The position numbers and the translations under genes are program-made. A model generated the notes under the pieces. The model saw only the letters and a program-made list of their open reading frames with translations. It was not told the DNA's origin and did not search any database. DNA of 64,000 bases, from contig JAZOUD010000110.1 in NCBI GenBank assembly GCA_045658005.1, positions 1-64,000 on the forward strand, read 5' to 3'. Source of the stretch: UBA2862 sp045658005 (lineage in GTDB: Bacteria > Bacillota > Clostridia > Christensenellales > Aristaeellaceae). Position 1 is the first letter of the stretch. Every line of letters begins with the position of its first letter. Positions 15,674 to 23,659 of the stretch are shown piece after piece.

Positions 15674-15702
15674 TTGTGTTTCCACCAAAAATATGATACA
15701 AT
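15674..15702 (+). promoter_or_regulatory. Probable udk promoter
   Basis: TTGTGT (15674-15679), 17-bp spacer, TACAAT (15697-15702). The -35 box is weak. GGAGGG follows at 15724-15729, before the ATG at 15737. Confidence 0.5.
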
Positions 15703-15736
15703 TGATACGTCAACAACGATGCTGGAGGGATGGACC

Positions 15737-16354
15737 ATGCTGATCATCGGTATCTGCGGCGCCAGCGGCAGCGGCAAATCCACGCTGGCCAAGGCGCTGG
15801 CTTCCCGCCTGGAAAGGCCCTGCGTATACATCAAACAGGATTCCTACTACAAGGATCACCCCGACATGACCTATGAGCAGCGCTGCCTGATCAACTACGA
15901 CGAGCCGGAGGCCTTCGAGCACGGCGTGCTTCGGGACGACCTGGCGAAGCTGCGCCGGGGGGAATCCATCACCGCGAAGGAATACGACTACACCCAGCAC
16001 CGGCGCTGCGACCCGGGCGTGCTGATCGAGCCTGCGGACGTGGTACTGCTGGAGGGCATCCACGTGTTCTACGACCCGGAGGTTCGGGATTTGATGGACT
16101 TCAAGATCTACGTGCAGGTGGACCCGGACGTGTGCCTGCTGCGCCGCGTGAAGCGGGACCTGCGGGACAGGGGCCGCACCATCGAGAGCGTCTACGCCCA
16201 GTACCTGGCCACGGTCAAGCCGATGTACGAAAAGCACATCCGCAACTACGTGGAATACGCCGACCTGATCGTCGCCCGGGGCGGCAAGAACGCCCGCATC
16301 GTGGATATACTGGCCCACTACATCAATTCCGGGATGATCGACCCGAAGCAGTGA
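15737..16354 (+). CDS. udk: Uridine kinase
   Basis: A 205-residue P-loop kinase of the Udk family, which phosphorylates uridine or cytidine with ATP or GTP. Walker A GICGASGSGKST is at residues 5-16, followed by IKQDSYYKDHPDMTYEQR, and VLLEGIHVFYDPEVRDLMD marks the nucleoside-binding region. Length is normal. The start chosen has GGAGGG 7 bases upstream. It provides a salvage route that complements the nucleoside phosphorylase at 1131-2441. Confidence 0.92.
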   Translation: MLIIGICGASGSGKSTLAKALASRLERPCVYIKQDSYYKDHPDMTYEQRCLINYDEPEAFEHGVLRDDLAKLRRGESITAKEYDYTQHRRCDPGVLIEPADVVLLEGIHVFYDPEVRDLMDFKIYVQVDPDVCLLRRVKRDLRDRGRTIESVYAQYLATVKPMYEKHIRNYVEYADLIVARGGKNARIVDILAHYINSGMIDPKQ

Positions 16355-16380
16355 CAGCATATTGTTTTCCCGGGAAAAGA

Positions 16381-16497
16381 CAACTACTGATTTGTAGGGC
16401 TGAAGCCCTAAATGAGGAATTAGGATTTCCTCCTGAATTCCTCATTCCTCATTCCTAATTCCTAATTCAAACGCAGCGACAAATCCGAATTTGTCAC
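16381..16497. repeat. Composite repeat: family A arms around an AT-rich palindrome
   Basis: The left end carries CTACTGATTTGT and the right end GCGACAAATCCGAATTTGTC, versions of the family A arms. Between them lie GGGCTGAAGCCC and an imperfect palindrome built from ATGAGGAATTAGGA and CTCATTCCTAATTCC units. It abuts, and slightly overlaps, the 3' end of the rhuM gene. It looks like one short element that landed in another. Confidence 0.6.
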
Positions 16498-17303
16498 TTC
16501 TCTCCATTGTCACCCGTCAAATACCGTTCCATCTGCCGGTCAAATTCAGAGACGTATTGCAAATCCTGACGTTTGCGGAACTCAGCATATATCCCTGTGA
16601 CCTTGCAAACGGCTTCGTCGTATGAAATCTGTCCCTTGCCGTCCAGCACCTTTCGACGATTGCTTTTAAGAAACTGATCGGTCACATCCAGCCAATCCTG
16701 CATGCTCATGGGAATCTCGTCCTCTGCCATCAACTCGGCATGGTCGATGAACATGGTCACCAGACGGTTCAGCCGGGACAGTTCCCTTTCATTCAGATAG
16801 TTCTTGGCGACGATGACATCGCTTTTCAGTATCTTGCCGCTCGGCGCAGCTTTCCAAGTCAGCAGTTCATCGAAATAGTCCCGACCAAAGGGCTGGCCAT
16901 TTTTGAGCATATCGTCGTTGAGTACAAATCCCTTCTGAACATACTCCCGAAGCGTCTTCGTAGCCCATTGGCGAAAGCGCGTCGCCTTCTTGGAATTGAC
17001 GCGGTAGCCCACGGCGATAATGGCGTCAAGGTTGTAGAAATCCAGCTCGCGTCGAATCTGTCGCGTTCCCTCCTGTCGAACTGTTTCCATTTTGGAAACA
17101 GTTGAATTCCGCTCCAGCTCTTCATCATCAAATATGTTTTGAAGATGCTTGGAAATGGCGGGCGTATTCACCTCAAAGAGCTCTGCCATCGCTCGCTGTG
17201 TCATCCAGAATGTGTCATTCTTAAAATAGACATCGACATAAACGCTTTCAGTCTCATATTGATACAGTAGAACCTTTCCATTCGGAACAATAGCGTTATT
17301 CAT
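16494..17303 (-). CDS. rhuM: RhuM family protein with internal deletion
   Basis: The 269-residue protein has the family N-terminus (FWMTQRAMAELFEVNTPAIS, winged-helix-like) and FYNLDAIIAVGYRVNSKKA. At GRDYFDELL it jumps straight to TWKAAPSGKILKSDV; from memory of the family, about 75 residues (RIREIRASERRFYQKI and the region after it) are missing between these segments. The frame is kept. RhuM genes often sit inside type I restriction loci; function is unsettled. Its start overlaps the hsdM remnant by 8 bases. Probably non-functional or altered. Confidence 0.78.
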   Translation of the reverse strand: MNNAIVPNGKVLLYQYETESVYVDVYFKNDTFWMTQRAMAELFEVNTPAISKHLQNIFDDEELERNSTVSKMETVRQEGTRQIRRELDFYNLDAIIAVGYRVNSKKATRFRQWATKTLREYVQKGFVLNDDMLKNGQPFGRDYFDELLTWKAAPSGKILKSDVIVAKNYLNERELSRLNRLVTMFIDHAELMAEDEIPMSMQDWLDVTDQFLKSNRRKVLDGKGQISYDEAVCKVTGIYAEFRKRQDLQYVSEFDRQMERYLTGDNGEK

Positions 17304-18105
17304 CCAGCAACCCCACCAATTCCTTCAACTCCTTTTGAATTTCCGCCTCCAGCCGATTCAATTCCGCCAGAATCTCGCTGGTCGGCGGATACTCAACCGG
17401 CACATACTCGGTCTTTTTGTACTTGTTGATGGAGAGGTCATAGCCGTTGTCCACAATCTCCTGCTTGGGCACGAGGAAGCTCTGGTCGGTACGCTGGCGG
17501 TCCTTCTCCCCTGCCCGGTCATGGAAGCGGGCGACGATGTCGGGGATGTCGTTGTCGGATATGGGGCTGCGCTTGTCGTCCAGGCTGAAGCCGTCCGCCC
17601 GCATGTCGTAGAACCACACGTCGTCCGTGCCGCCGTGGCCGGTTTTCGTGAACACCAACACCGCGGTGGACACCCCCGCGTAGGGCTTGAACACCCCGGA
17701 GGGCATGGAGACGACGGCCTCCAGCCGGTTGTCCTCGATCAGCGTCTTGCGGATAGCTCTGTGGGCAGTGGAAGAGCCGAACAGCACGCAGGCCGGGTCG
17801 CACACCAGCTCGTCCGGCTTCGGCTGCATCATGTCCACCATCATGCGGATGATGTGCCGGGGCGTGCGGAACTGGCCGTTCACGCCGGCGGTGGACAGCT
17901 TGGAGAGCAGGTATTCGTACACGTCACCCCGGGCGTCCCCGTCCTTCAGCTGGGCCATATCCGCATAGATGCTGTCCATGGCGGAGACGATCTTGTCCAG
18001 CATCAGCGGCGTGGGCACCTTGAAGATGGCGTCGCCCATATATTTGGAATAGGCGCTGTCCTTGTCGCTGTGCAGGCCCTTGATGAGAGACCGGGTGGCA
18101 GCGCC
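17296..18105 (-). pseudogene. hsdM: hsdM remnant (type I restriction N6-adenine methylase), truncated and internally deleted
   Basis: The frame runs from after a TAG at 18106-18108 to 17296. It holds YSKYMGDAIFKVPTP, HIIRMMVDMMQPKPDE and VCDPAC, then continues at once with VLFGSSTAHRAIRKTLIED, SMPSGVFKPYAGVSTA and the C-terminal tail. In intact HsdM about 110 residues lie between DPAC and VLFGS, including the rest of the SAM motif and the catalytic NPPF; all are absent. The N-terminal helical domain is also missing. No hsdS or hsdR is present nearby. The methylase cannot be active. Confidence 0.85.
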
Positions 18106-18147
18106 CTAAAGGACTAGCTTCGCGTCGCAGGCGCCGCCGCTGCAGAG

Positions 18148-19314
18148 TCAACGCACCGGCCGCGCCTTCAGCTTCGCCACCAGGCGGTCGAAGCGCAGGT
18201 CGTCCCACTCGATCACCTCGATGCCCAGCTGGGCGGCGCGGCGGCGCATCGGCGCGCGGTTCTTGGTGGCCACGCCGGAGGTGGCGATGATGGCCCGGGA
18301 GTCCTTGCCGCCGAAGCGGTCCCGGAGGATCGCCAATTCGTTCAGGGCCTCGGTGTGGATCTCGCAAGTCTTGCAGCTGATGAACACCGGCTGTATGCCC
18401 TGCACCGCCATCACGTCGATCTCGTTGGTCACGCTGTCGCGCTTGATGGCGCCGCCCTGCCAGTTGACCACGGCGCTGAGCACCACGTCGTCAAAGCACC
18501 CCGCCTCCAGGCAGGCCCGGAACACCTGCAGCTCCAGCACCGAGCCGATGTCCCGCAGCCAGAAGCGCACCGTCTCATCGGGAAAGCGGAAGCGCATGCC
18601 CTCATCGTTCATCTTCAGATCCAGTATCAGCTCGGCCTTCGCCAACGCCTTGAACAGGCCGGCGTCGGCTTTCACATGCCGGTCCCCAGCCTTTTCCGTC
18701 CACCGGCCCTCGGCGTCCAGCTTTCCCGGCTCCGCCGAGGATATCTTCTGGATGTAGCTGATCTGGCGGTTCCAGATCCGGCGGTATTTGGAATAGATGT
18801 CAAACAGCCACTCGATCTGGTACACCCTGAATTCCAGATCCTCGTTGTTCAACCGTCCCGGCAGCAGCGTGCCGCCGGCCATCAGGAAGCAGGATCGGGC
18901 GTCCAGCCGCACGTCGCATCTGACGCTTCGTGCAAAGGGCGCATTCTTGATCTCAAAGAAGGCGTTGCGCTTGCTGCTGTAGGTAAACACGGCGTTCTCG
19001 CCAGACACCGCGCCAGCCGCGAACAGCGCGGCGTCGGTGCCGCCGGAGATGTCGATGGCGCAATCCGGGTGGGCGTCCAGCACCTCCTGAAGCACCCGCT
19101 CGATCTTCACCGCGTCCAGCATGCTCACCGGGATGAACGTCAGCTTGAGCTTGACGTTGCGGTATTCAAAATAAGCGCGCAGGGATCGCCTGTACTGGCG
19201 GTCCTGTTCGATCTCCGGCGGGCAGATCAGTATCAGCTCCTGGGGCCGAAACATCTCCGCGGCGAGCACGTTTTCTATGGGAACGGTATCGTACAGCTCT
19301 ATCAGCGTATTCAA
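18148..19314 (-). CDS. DUF1887 CARF-domain nuclease (Card1/Can2-like), orphan
   Basis: Read from the TTG at 19314, with AAAGGTG 5 bases upstream, the product has 388 residues beginning MNTLIELYDTVPIENVL; the ATG at 19356 lies within a few bases of the predicted transcript start and is less likely. The CARF Rossmann domain carries DISGGTD at 88-94, the ring-nucleotide-binding motif. A winged-helix-like middle is followed by a PD-(D/E)xK nuclease with E261, E298-I-D300 and C314-K315. Family members (Card1, Can2) are nucleases switched on by cyclic oligoadenylates made by type III CRISPR Cas10. No cas genes or array occur in the window. It lies just upstream of the hsdM remnant. Confidence 0.88.
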   Translation of the reverse strand: MNTLIELYDTVPIENVLAAEMFRPQELILICPPEIEQDRQYRRSLRAYFEYRNVKLKLTFIPVSMLDAVKIERVLQEVLDAHPDCAIDISGGTDAALFAAGAVSGENAVFTYSSKRNAFFEIKNAPFARSVRCDVRLDARSCFLMAGGTLLPGRLNNEDLEFRVYQIEWLFDIYSKYRRIWNRQISYIQKISSAEPGKLDAEGRWTEKAGDRHVKADAGLFKALAKAELILDLKMNDEGMRFRFPDETVRFWLRDIGSVLELQVFRACLEAGCFDDVVLSAVVNWQGGAIKRDSVTNEIDVMAVQGIQPVFISCKTCEIHTEALNELAILRDRFGGKDSRAIIATSGVATKNRAPMRRRAAQLGIEVIEWDDLRFDRLVAKLKARPVR

Positions 19315-19365
19315 GGTATCACCTTTCTTTGAGCGGTCAGCTTGTGTTAAGAACATCTGTCACCT

Positions 19366-19395
19366 ATTATACCAGCATCGTCGTTCACCGGTCAA
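19366..19395 (-). promoter_or_regulatory. Promoter of the CARF nuclease gene
   Basis: On the minus strand TTGACC (19390-19395), an 18-bp spacer and consensus TATAAT (19366-19371). The predicted transcript start near 19359 argues for the TTG at 19314 as the translation start. Confidence 0.65.
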
Positions 19396-19418
19396 CCAGT
19401 TGGTGCAGAAAATATCGC

Positions 19419-19447
19419 TTGTTTGCGGGACTGGTTTGCGGTATAAT
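19419..19447 (+). promoter_or_regulatory. Promoter of the methyltransferase gene
   Basis: TTGTTT (19419-19424), 17-bp spacer, consensus TATAAT (19442-19447), divergent from the CARF gene promoter. Confidence 0.6.
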
Positions 19448-19501
19448 GATAATAATTACAATATTGGACCGTCCTTTGCAGAGACATTTCCCGGAGGGCC
19501 T

Positions 19502-20218
19502 ATGTATTCAAGCCTGTTTTGCCGGCTGTACAACGAATTCGGCTGGAACGAGTACCCCCGCGTGTTTGCCGAACAGCTCTTGAAGTGGCTGGAACGGCGA
19601 AACGCCACGGTCAGGTCCGCGCTGGACCTGGGCTGCGGCACCGGGGTGCTTTGCGAGACGCTGCACGCCCGGGGCATCGACACGCTGGGGGTGGACCTGT
19701 CCCGGGAGATGATCGACATCGCCCGGCAGCGCTCGCCCCGGCTGCGCTACGCGGTGGCGGACATCGTATCCCTGCGCCCGGACCGGCGATTCGACCTCGC
19801 CACCTGCACCGGGGACGCCATCAACCATATCGCCGACCTGGCTGACGTGGGCCGCGTATTTGCCAACGTACACGCCGCGCTGAACCCCGGCGGATATTTC
19901 GTGTTCGACCTGCTGGACCCCTCCGAGGCCATCACCGGCGAGCCCTTCGAGGCGGCCTGCGGCGAACGCGGCCATGTGCGCTTTTTCACCGAACAGGCGG
20001 GCGACGGGCACATCGCGCTGCACATCGACATGTTCGAAGACGGCGCGTTGAAGTTCGCGGAGGTCATCCGTGAAAAGGTGCACGACGTGGACGCGATATG
20101 CGGCCTGCTGCGGGAAAACGGCTTCACCGTCCTGCAATGCGCGGACCGCCTGCTGCTGGACAGCGACAGCCACGGCACGACCTGGTTCATCGCGACACAG
20201 CGAACGAAAGGCCTTTGA
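19502..20218 (+). CDS. Class I SAM-dependent methyltransferase
   Basis: From the ATG at 19502 (GGAGGG at 19493-19498) the product has 238 residues. Motif I ALDLGCGTGVLCE near residue 40, GVDLSREMIDIAR for motif II and a typical post-I acidic residue identify a soluble Rossmann methyltransferase of the general Methyltransf_25 kind. The C-terminal FIATQRTK is common in clostridial relatives. Substrate unknown. It is followed, after a repeat, by a cysteine-rich small-domain gene. Confidence 0.85.
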   Translation: MYSSLFCRLYNEFGWNEYPRVFAEQLLKWLERRNATVRSALDLGCGTGVLCETLHARGIDTLGVDLSREMIDIARQRSPRLRYAVADIVSLRPDRRFDLATCTGDAINHIADLADVGRVFANVHAALNPGGYFVFDLLDPSEAITGEPFEAACGERGHVRFFTEQAGDGHIALHIDMFEDGALKFAEVIREKVHDVDAICGLLRENGFTVLQCADRLLLDSDSHGTTWFIATQRTKGL

Positions 20219-20235
20219 TTACAATGGACATACTT

Positions 20236-20285
20236 CGTAGGGGCGCTCTCCGAGCGCCCACGGGCGATTGGAAATCGCCCCTACG
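20236..20285. repeat. Family B GC-rich palindromic repeat, copy 1
   Basis: CGTAGGGGCG and CGCCCCTACG form the ends, with the inner palindrome GGGCGCTCTCCGAGCGCCC. The inner segment recurs in inverted orientation at 23660-23679. Confidence 0.75.
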
Positions 20286-20355
20286 GATGCGTTCACTTAT
20301 CATGGCCCGGCTTAACCGCATGATGCTTACTGTAATTATCGAGGAGGAAACCGCC

Positions 20356-20643
20356 TTGGACAAGCAGACGAAGCACTACGCCTTTTTCCAGAACCGGGAA
20401 TGCGAGTATTTCCCATGCCACCGGGTCGAAGACCCGGACCGCTTCAACTGTCTTTTCTGCTACTGTCCCCTGTACGCGCTGGGCAAGCGCTGCGGCGGCA
20501 ATTTCAGGTATTCGGAAAAGGGCTACAAGGATTGCACCCACTGCGCGTTTCCCCACATGCCGGAAAACTATGAGAAGGTCACCGGACGGTACCGGGAGAT
20601 CATGGAGCTCGTGCGGGAGAACGACGCGCGGTTTGAGAAATGA
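20356..20643 (+). CDS. Cysteine-rich small-domain protein
   Basis: A TTG at 20356 lies 8 bases after AGGAGG (20342-20347) and gives 95 residues. The spacing of cysteines and aromatics (NRECEYFPCH, FNCLFCYCPLY, CGGNF, DCTHCAFPH) is that of the cysteine-rich small domain family, probably a metal-binding module; in some clostridia this domain is linked with cobalamin enzymes. No start ATG competes. A bidirectional terminator follows at 20654-20690. Confidence 0.82.
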   Translation: MDKQTKHYAFFQNRECEYFPCHRVEDPDRFNCLFCYCPLYALGKRCGGNFRYSEKGYKDCTHCAFPHMPENYEKVTGRYREIMELVRENDARFEK

Positions 20644-20653
20644 TGAATCCATG

Positions 20654-20690
20654 AAAAATGGCCCGGAGCTCAAGGCTCCGAGCCATTTTT
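20654..20690. terminator. Bidirectional terminator
   Basis: AAAAATGGC-CGGAGC, a short loop and GCTCCG-GCCATTTTT form a strong hairpin with A- and T-runs on its flanks, between converging genes. Confidence 0.85.
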
Positions 20691-20698
20691 CATTATCG

Positions 20699-21154
20699 TT
20701 ATTTCGCCTCGGCCGGCACGGGATTGCTGACCATGACCTTGTGGTCGTACCACTTGCCCTTCTTGCCCAGCAGGGCGCAGTCGAATTCCTCGCCGATGAC
20801 GGGCACGGGGATGTCGAAGCCGTAGACCTCACCGGTGGTGCCGTCGTTGTAGTTCACGGTGTCGGTGGTGGGCTCCAGCAGGGCCGCGCCCTCCTTCTCG
20901 GCGTCCTCGGCCAGGCCGGGGAACAGGTTGACGATGTTCTTGGAGACCAGCGTCACGTGAATGGTCATCTGGCCGTCCTTCACGGTCAGCGTGCCGATGT
21001 TGCCATAGGCCTCGTTGACGTGGAACATGCTGTGATCGGTGGTGAACTCGGCGTTGTATACGCCGTCCGCCAGGGTTTCAGCGGCTTCGGCCAGCGCAGC
21101 GAAGCTGCACAGCGCCAGCAGCAGGGCCAGCGCAAGGGCAATCATTCTCTTCAT
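20699..21154 (-). CDS. Exported protein of unknown function, co-transcribed with cobaltochelatase
   Basis: The ATG at 21154 lies 7 bases after GGAGG, whereas the ATG at 21160 is only one base from it, so the shorter form of 151 residues is chosen. Residues 1-23 are a signal peptide (ending ALAEA). The mature part is a small beta-rich domain with TTDHSMFHVNEAYG and YGFDIPVPVIGEEFDCALLG. I recognise similar domains next to exported metal or haem handling genes in clostridia but know no biochemical function. It is downstream of the CbiK-like gene under the B12 riboswitch, so a cobalt or corrinoid binding role is possible (inference). Confidence 0.65.
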   Translation of the reverse strand: MKRMIALALALLLALCSFAALAEAAETLADGVYNAEFTTDHSMFHVNEAYGNIGTLTVKDGQMTIHVTLVSKNIVNLFPGLAEDAEKEGAALLEPTTDTVNYNDGTTGEVYGFDIPVPVIGEEFDCALLGKKGKWYDHKVMVSNPVPAEAK

Positions 21155-21223
21155 ATTCATACCTCCAACATGGCCGAAGCCCCCGTGCCCATGGGGCCGG
21201 AGGCTTTGGCGTCATTACTTCTT

Positions 21224-22375
21224 TCAGCCGAGGACGGCATTGGCGATGGCTTCGCCGGTGTGAAGCACGTACAGGGCCTGAACCAGGTCAATGCGGCCCA
21301 GACCGGCGATCTGGCATTCGACGCTGTCGAAAGCGCCGGAAGCGGTGAACTGGCTGATCCAGGACTCCTCGTCCTCAGGATCGGCCATGTCGTTGTTGGC
21401 ATGATCGCCCGCAACGACCATCAGGGGCCGCAGGATGACCTTCTTGAAGCCGGCATCCTTCACCTTGCCGATGACCACGGAGCACTCAGTGTCCTCCGGT
21501 TCGCCCTCGACGGTGCCGATGAACACATTCGTGAAGCCAAGCTCGTTCATCTGGGTCTGCATCTGGTCATAGGTCACGTTGGCGGTATGGCTGGTGCCAT
21601 GGCCCATGAATACGAAGGCGGCGCCTGCCTTGGCGGCGGAAAAAATGTCGTCATACTCGGATTCGATGACGGCCTCGCTCACGACTGCCGCGGCGACAGC
21701 GGCCTTGTCCGAGTTGATGACGGTGGCGTCCGTGCCGACTTCGCCCAGCAGGGGCTCAGCCACGATGATCGTCTCGATCTTGTCCTTATATCCCTCCAGC
21801 ACGCCGATCAGCTCGTCGTACTCGGCGCCGTGCATCAGGTGGGTGGGCTGCACGATCAGGTTCTTGACGCCGTTGGCAACGGCGCGGTCCAGGGCCTGGG
21901 CCACGTTGTCGATCTTCTCGCCGTCGCGGGCCTGGATGTGGTTGATGATGATCTGGGCGGTGAAGGCGCGGCGCACGGACCAATCCGGATACGCGGCCTG
22001 CATGGCCTTCTCGATGCCGCCGATGTCCTCGACGCGGCTGTCGTTGAAGGAGGTGCCGAAGCTGACCACCAGCAGCTCGTTCTCGCCGATGCCATTGGCG
22101 TTCAGCGGATTGTCCTTAACGGCGTCGCCGGTGTCGCGTCCAAAGTAATCAGCCTCTTCCACCAGCGCCTTCTGGGCGTCGGTCAGGGCGTCCCAGCCGG
22201 CCTTGGCGGCGGCGCACAGGGCGTCGGTCTCTTCGGTCCACTCCTGAACCTGGATCGCGGCGATCTGCTCGTCAACCGCGGCGGCAGCGGCCTTGTCGGC
22301 GTCCTCGGCGAACGCGACGGCGCCCATGGCGACGACCATCGCCAGCACGATCAGCATGGAAAGCAGTTTCTTCAT
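21224..22375 (-). CDS. cbiK: Exported sirohydrochlorin cobaltochelatase, CbiK type
   Basis: A 383-residue protein with a signal peptide (residues 1-23, ending AFAED), a helical insert to about residue 85, and a full CbiK domain. NELLVVSFGTSFNDSR opens the chelatase fold, QPTHLMHGAEYDEL carries one metal-ligand His and FVFMGHGTSHTAN the other. CbiK inserts cobalt into sirohydrochlorin for the anaerobic B12 route; exported forms exist in Desulfovibrio, where the role is unclear and may be metal or haem handling. Expression is governed by the cobalamin riboswitch at 22556-22736. No other early cob genes lie beside it. Confidence 0.87.
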   Translation of the reverse strand: MKKLLSMLIVLAMVVAMGAVAFAEDADKAAAAAVDEQIAAIQVQEWTEETDALCAAAKAGWDALTDAQKALVEEADYFGRDTGDAVKDNPLNANGIGENELLVVSFGTSFNDSRVEDIGGIEKAMQAAYPDWSVRRAFTAQIIINHIQARDGEKIDNVAQALDRAVANGVKNLIVQPTHLMHGAEYDELIGVLEGYKDKIETIIVAEPLLGEVGTDATVINSDKAAVAAAVVSEAVIESEYDDIFSAAKAGAAFVFMGHGTSHTANVTYDQMQTQMNELGFTNVFIGTVEGEPEDTECSVVIGKVKDAGFKKVILRPLMVVAGDHANNDMADPEDEESWISQFTASGAFDSVECQIAGLGRIDLVQALYVLHTGEAIANAVLG

Positions 22376-22555
22376 GGTGTATTCCTCCTGATATGATGGA
22401 TTTTATTGGAGCCGGCCACCCGGTCGGACAGCAATACACGTTTGCGCGGGCAAAATAAGAGCCCGCAGGGCGCACAAGCGTCCGGCAGGCTCCGATCAAT
22501 CGGCGTTTGCTATGCTGCCAGGCACTCGTGGCATGAGGCGCGTTGGCGCCTCCGC

Positions 22556-22736
22556 ATACAGCCGGGCAGGTCTCCTGACTCACGGATCAACACGATTCGG
22601 GCGGCCTTCCCGTTGCCAGTGGCCCATTTGCCCGATCATTCCCCGATTACAGTGACGAGTTCGCGCGGGATTTTCACCCGCTTCCCTTTTCACCGGACGC
22701 ATTGCGCCCGACACCCGCTGTGTTATTCTGTTGTTC
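22556..22736 (-). promoter_or_regulatory. Cobalamin riboswitch
   Basis: On the minus strand the leader holds the B12 box AGTCAGGAGACCTGCC (22565-22580), preceded by CCACTGGCAACGGGAAGG, a GGGTGAAAATCCCGCG element and the GGGAAGCGGGTG entry. These are the conserved core of the adenosylcobalamin-type riboswitch. GC-rich hairpins downstream (for example GCGGGC-GCCCGC near 22441-22461) may form the expression platform. It should lower expression of cbiK and the 151-residue protein when cobalamin is plentiful. Confidence 0.93.
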
Positions 22737-22742
22737 GCCTAT

Positions 22743-22771
22743 ACTTTATCACATGTAACTCACTTTTGCAA
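22743..22771 (-). promoter_or_regulatory. Promoter of the B12-riboswitch operon
   Basis: On the minus strand TTGCAA (22766-22771), 17-bp spacer, TAAAGT (22743-22748); the transcript would start near 22736, at the edge of the riboswitch. Confidence 0.65.
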
Positions 22772-22807
22772 GCCCATGGGATATTAAAAATGGATGTAGG
22801 CGTTCAG

Positions 22808-23611
22808 TCAGCCCGACAGCGCCTGATCCAGCGTGCCGGCATGCTTGAAGCCGCAAACCATAAACATCGGCGTGGAGGCGAGGTTGAGCTTTTCCTGCTT
22901 TGACCACACCCGTTCCCAGACGCGGTGATCCGTTTCCACGGCCAGGCCCAGTGAAGTCAGCACCTCCACGTCCCACTGGGGGCGATTGACGCGGGACAGG
23001 GGCACCCGGCGGGCGATGTCCTCCATGCGGTCGAAGTTGTCCCCGACGTTCAGGTCGTCCGCGCCGGCCCGGGCGGTGTTGGTCCTGTCGCGCTCGTAGG
23101 CTTCGCGGGCATCATCGTCAAACAGGTAGCGATACCAGTTGGCGTCAAAATTCAAGAGCAGCCCGCCGGGCTTCAGCACCCGCGCCCATTCGCCATAGGC
23201 CTTCCGAGGCTCGGGCAGGTTCCAGGTCACGTTGCGGGAAACCACCACGTCAAAGCTGTGATCGGCAAAATCCAGCGCCTGGGCATTCATTTCCATAAAG
23301 CTGATCGCGCCCGCCAGCGCGCCTGCGTTCCGGCGCGCCTCGGCCAGCATGGAGGGGGTCAGGTCGATGGCCGTCACCCGATAGCCCGCCCCCGCCAGCA
23401 ATATGGCGAAGAAGCCGGGGCCGGTGCCGATCTCCAGCACCCGTATGGCGCGTGGACTGCGCCCCGGAAAGCGCGCTGCAATGCGCTCATTCAGGGCTGT
23501 AAGCCACAGCCGGCGCTGGTTCGTGGCCAGCTCCACCCGGTTCACCTCTGAATAGCCCGAAGCCCTTTGGGTCCAGTAGTCGCGGTTTTCGCGGATGATC
23601 GTCGTGCTCAT
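22808..23611 (-). CDS. Class I SAM-dependent methyltransferase (UbiE/Methyltransf_11-like)
   Basis: From the ATG at 23611 (GAGGA upstream) the product has 267 residues. VLEIGTGPGFFAILLAGAG is motif I, AIDLTPSMLAEAR motif II and FDVVVSRNVTWNLPEP motif IV. Related genes stand beside exported cobaltochelatase and siderophore/haem ABC genes in other clostridia, hinting at a tetrapyrrole link (inference). An upstream in-frame extension passes through a family B repeat and is not taken as coding. Confidence 0.85.
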   Translation of the reverse strand: MSTTIIRENRDYWTQRASGYSEVNRVELATNQRRLWLTALNERIAARFPGRSPRAIRVLEIGTGPGFFAILLAGAGYRVTAIDLTPSMLAEARRNAGALAGAISFMEMNAQALDFADHSFDVVVSRNVTWNLPEPRKAYGEWARVLKPGGLLLNFDANWYRYLFDDDAREAYERDRTNTARAGADDLNVGDNFDRMEDIARRVPLSRVNRPQWDVEVLTSLGLAVETDHRVWERVWSKQEKLNLASTPMFMVCGFKHAGTLDQALSG

Positions 23612-23659
23612 GTCGTCCTCGCTGCGATTAATTCTCATAATATGGTTGTTCAGGCCGGC

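Noticed and set aside
18148..19356. A CRISPR array or cas genes near the CARF nuclease
   Set aside because: No regularly spaced direct repeats or recognisable Cas proteins were seen anywhere in the window.
19315..19356. ATG at 19356 as start of the CARF nuclease
   Set aside because: The predicted promoter places the transcript start within a few bases of it, while the TTG at 19314 has a good ribosome binding site and begins where family members begin.
20570..22396. Open frame of 608 codons on the plus strand opposite the cobaltochelatase operon
   Set aside because: The minus strand has two signal peptides, good ribosome binding sites and a riboswitch; the plus frame runs through a terminator hairpin.
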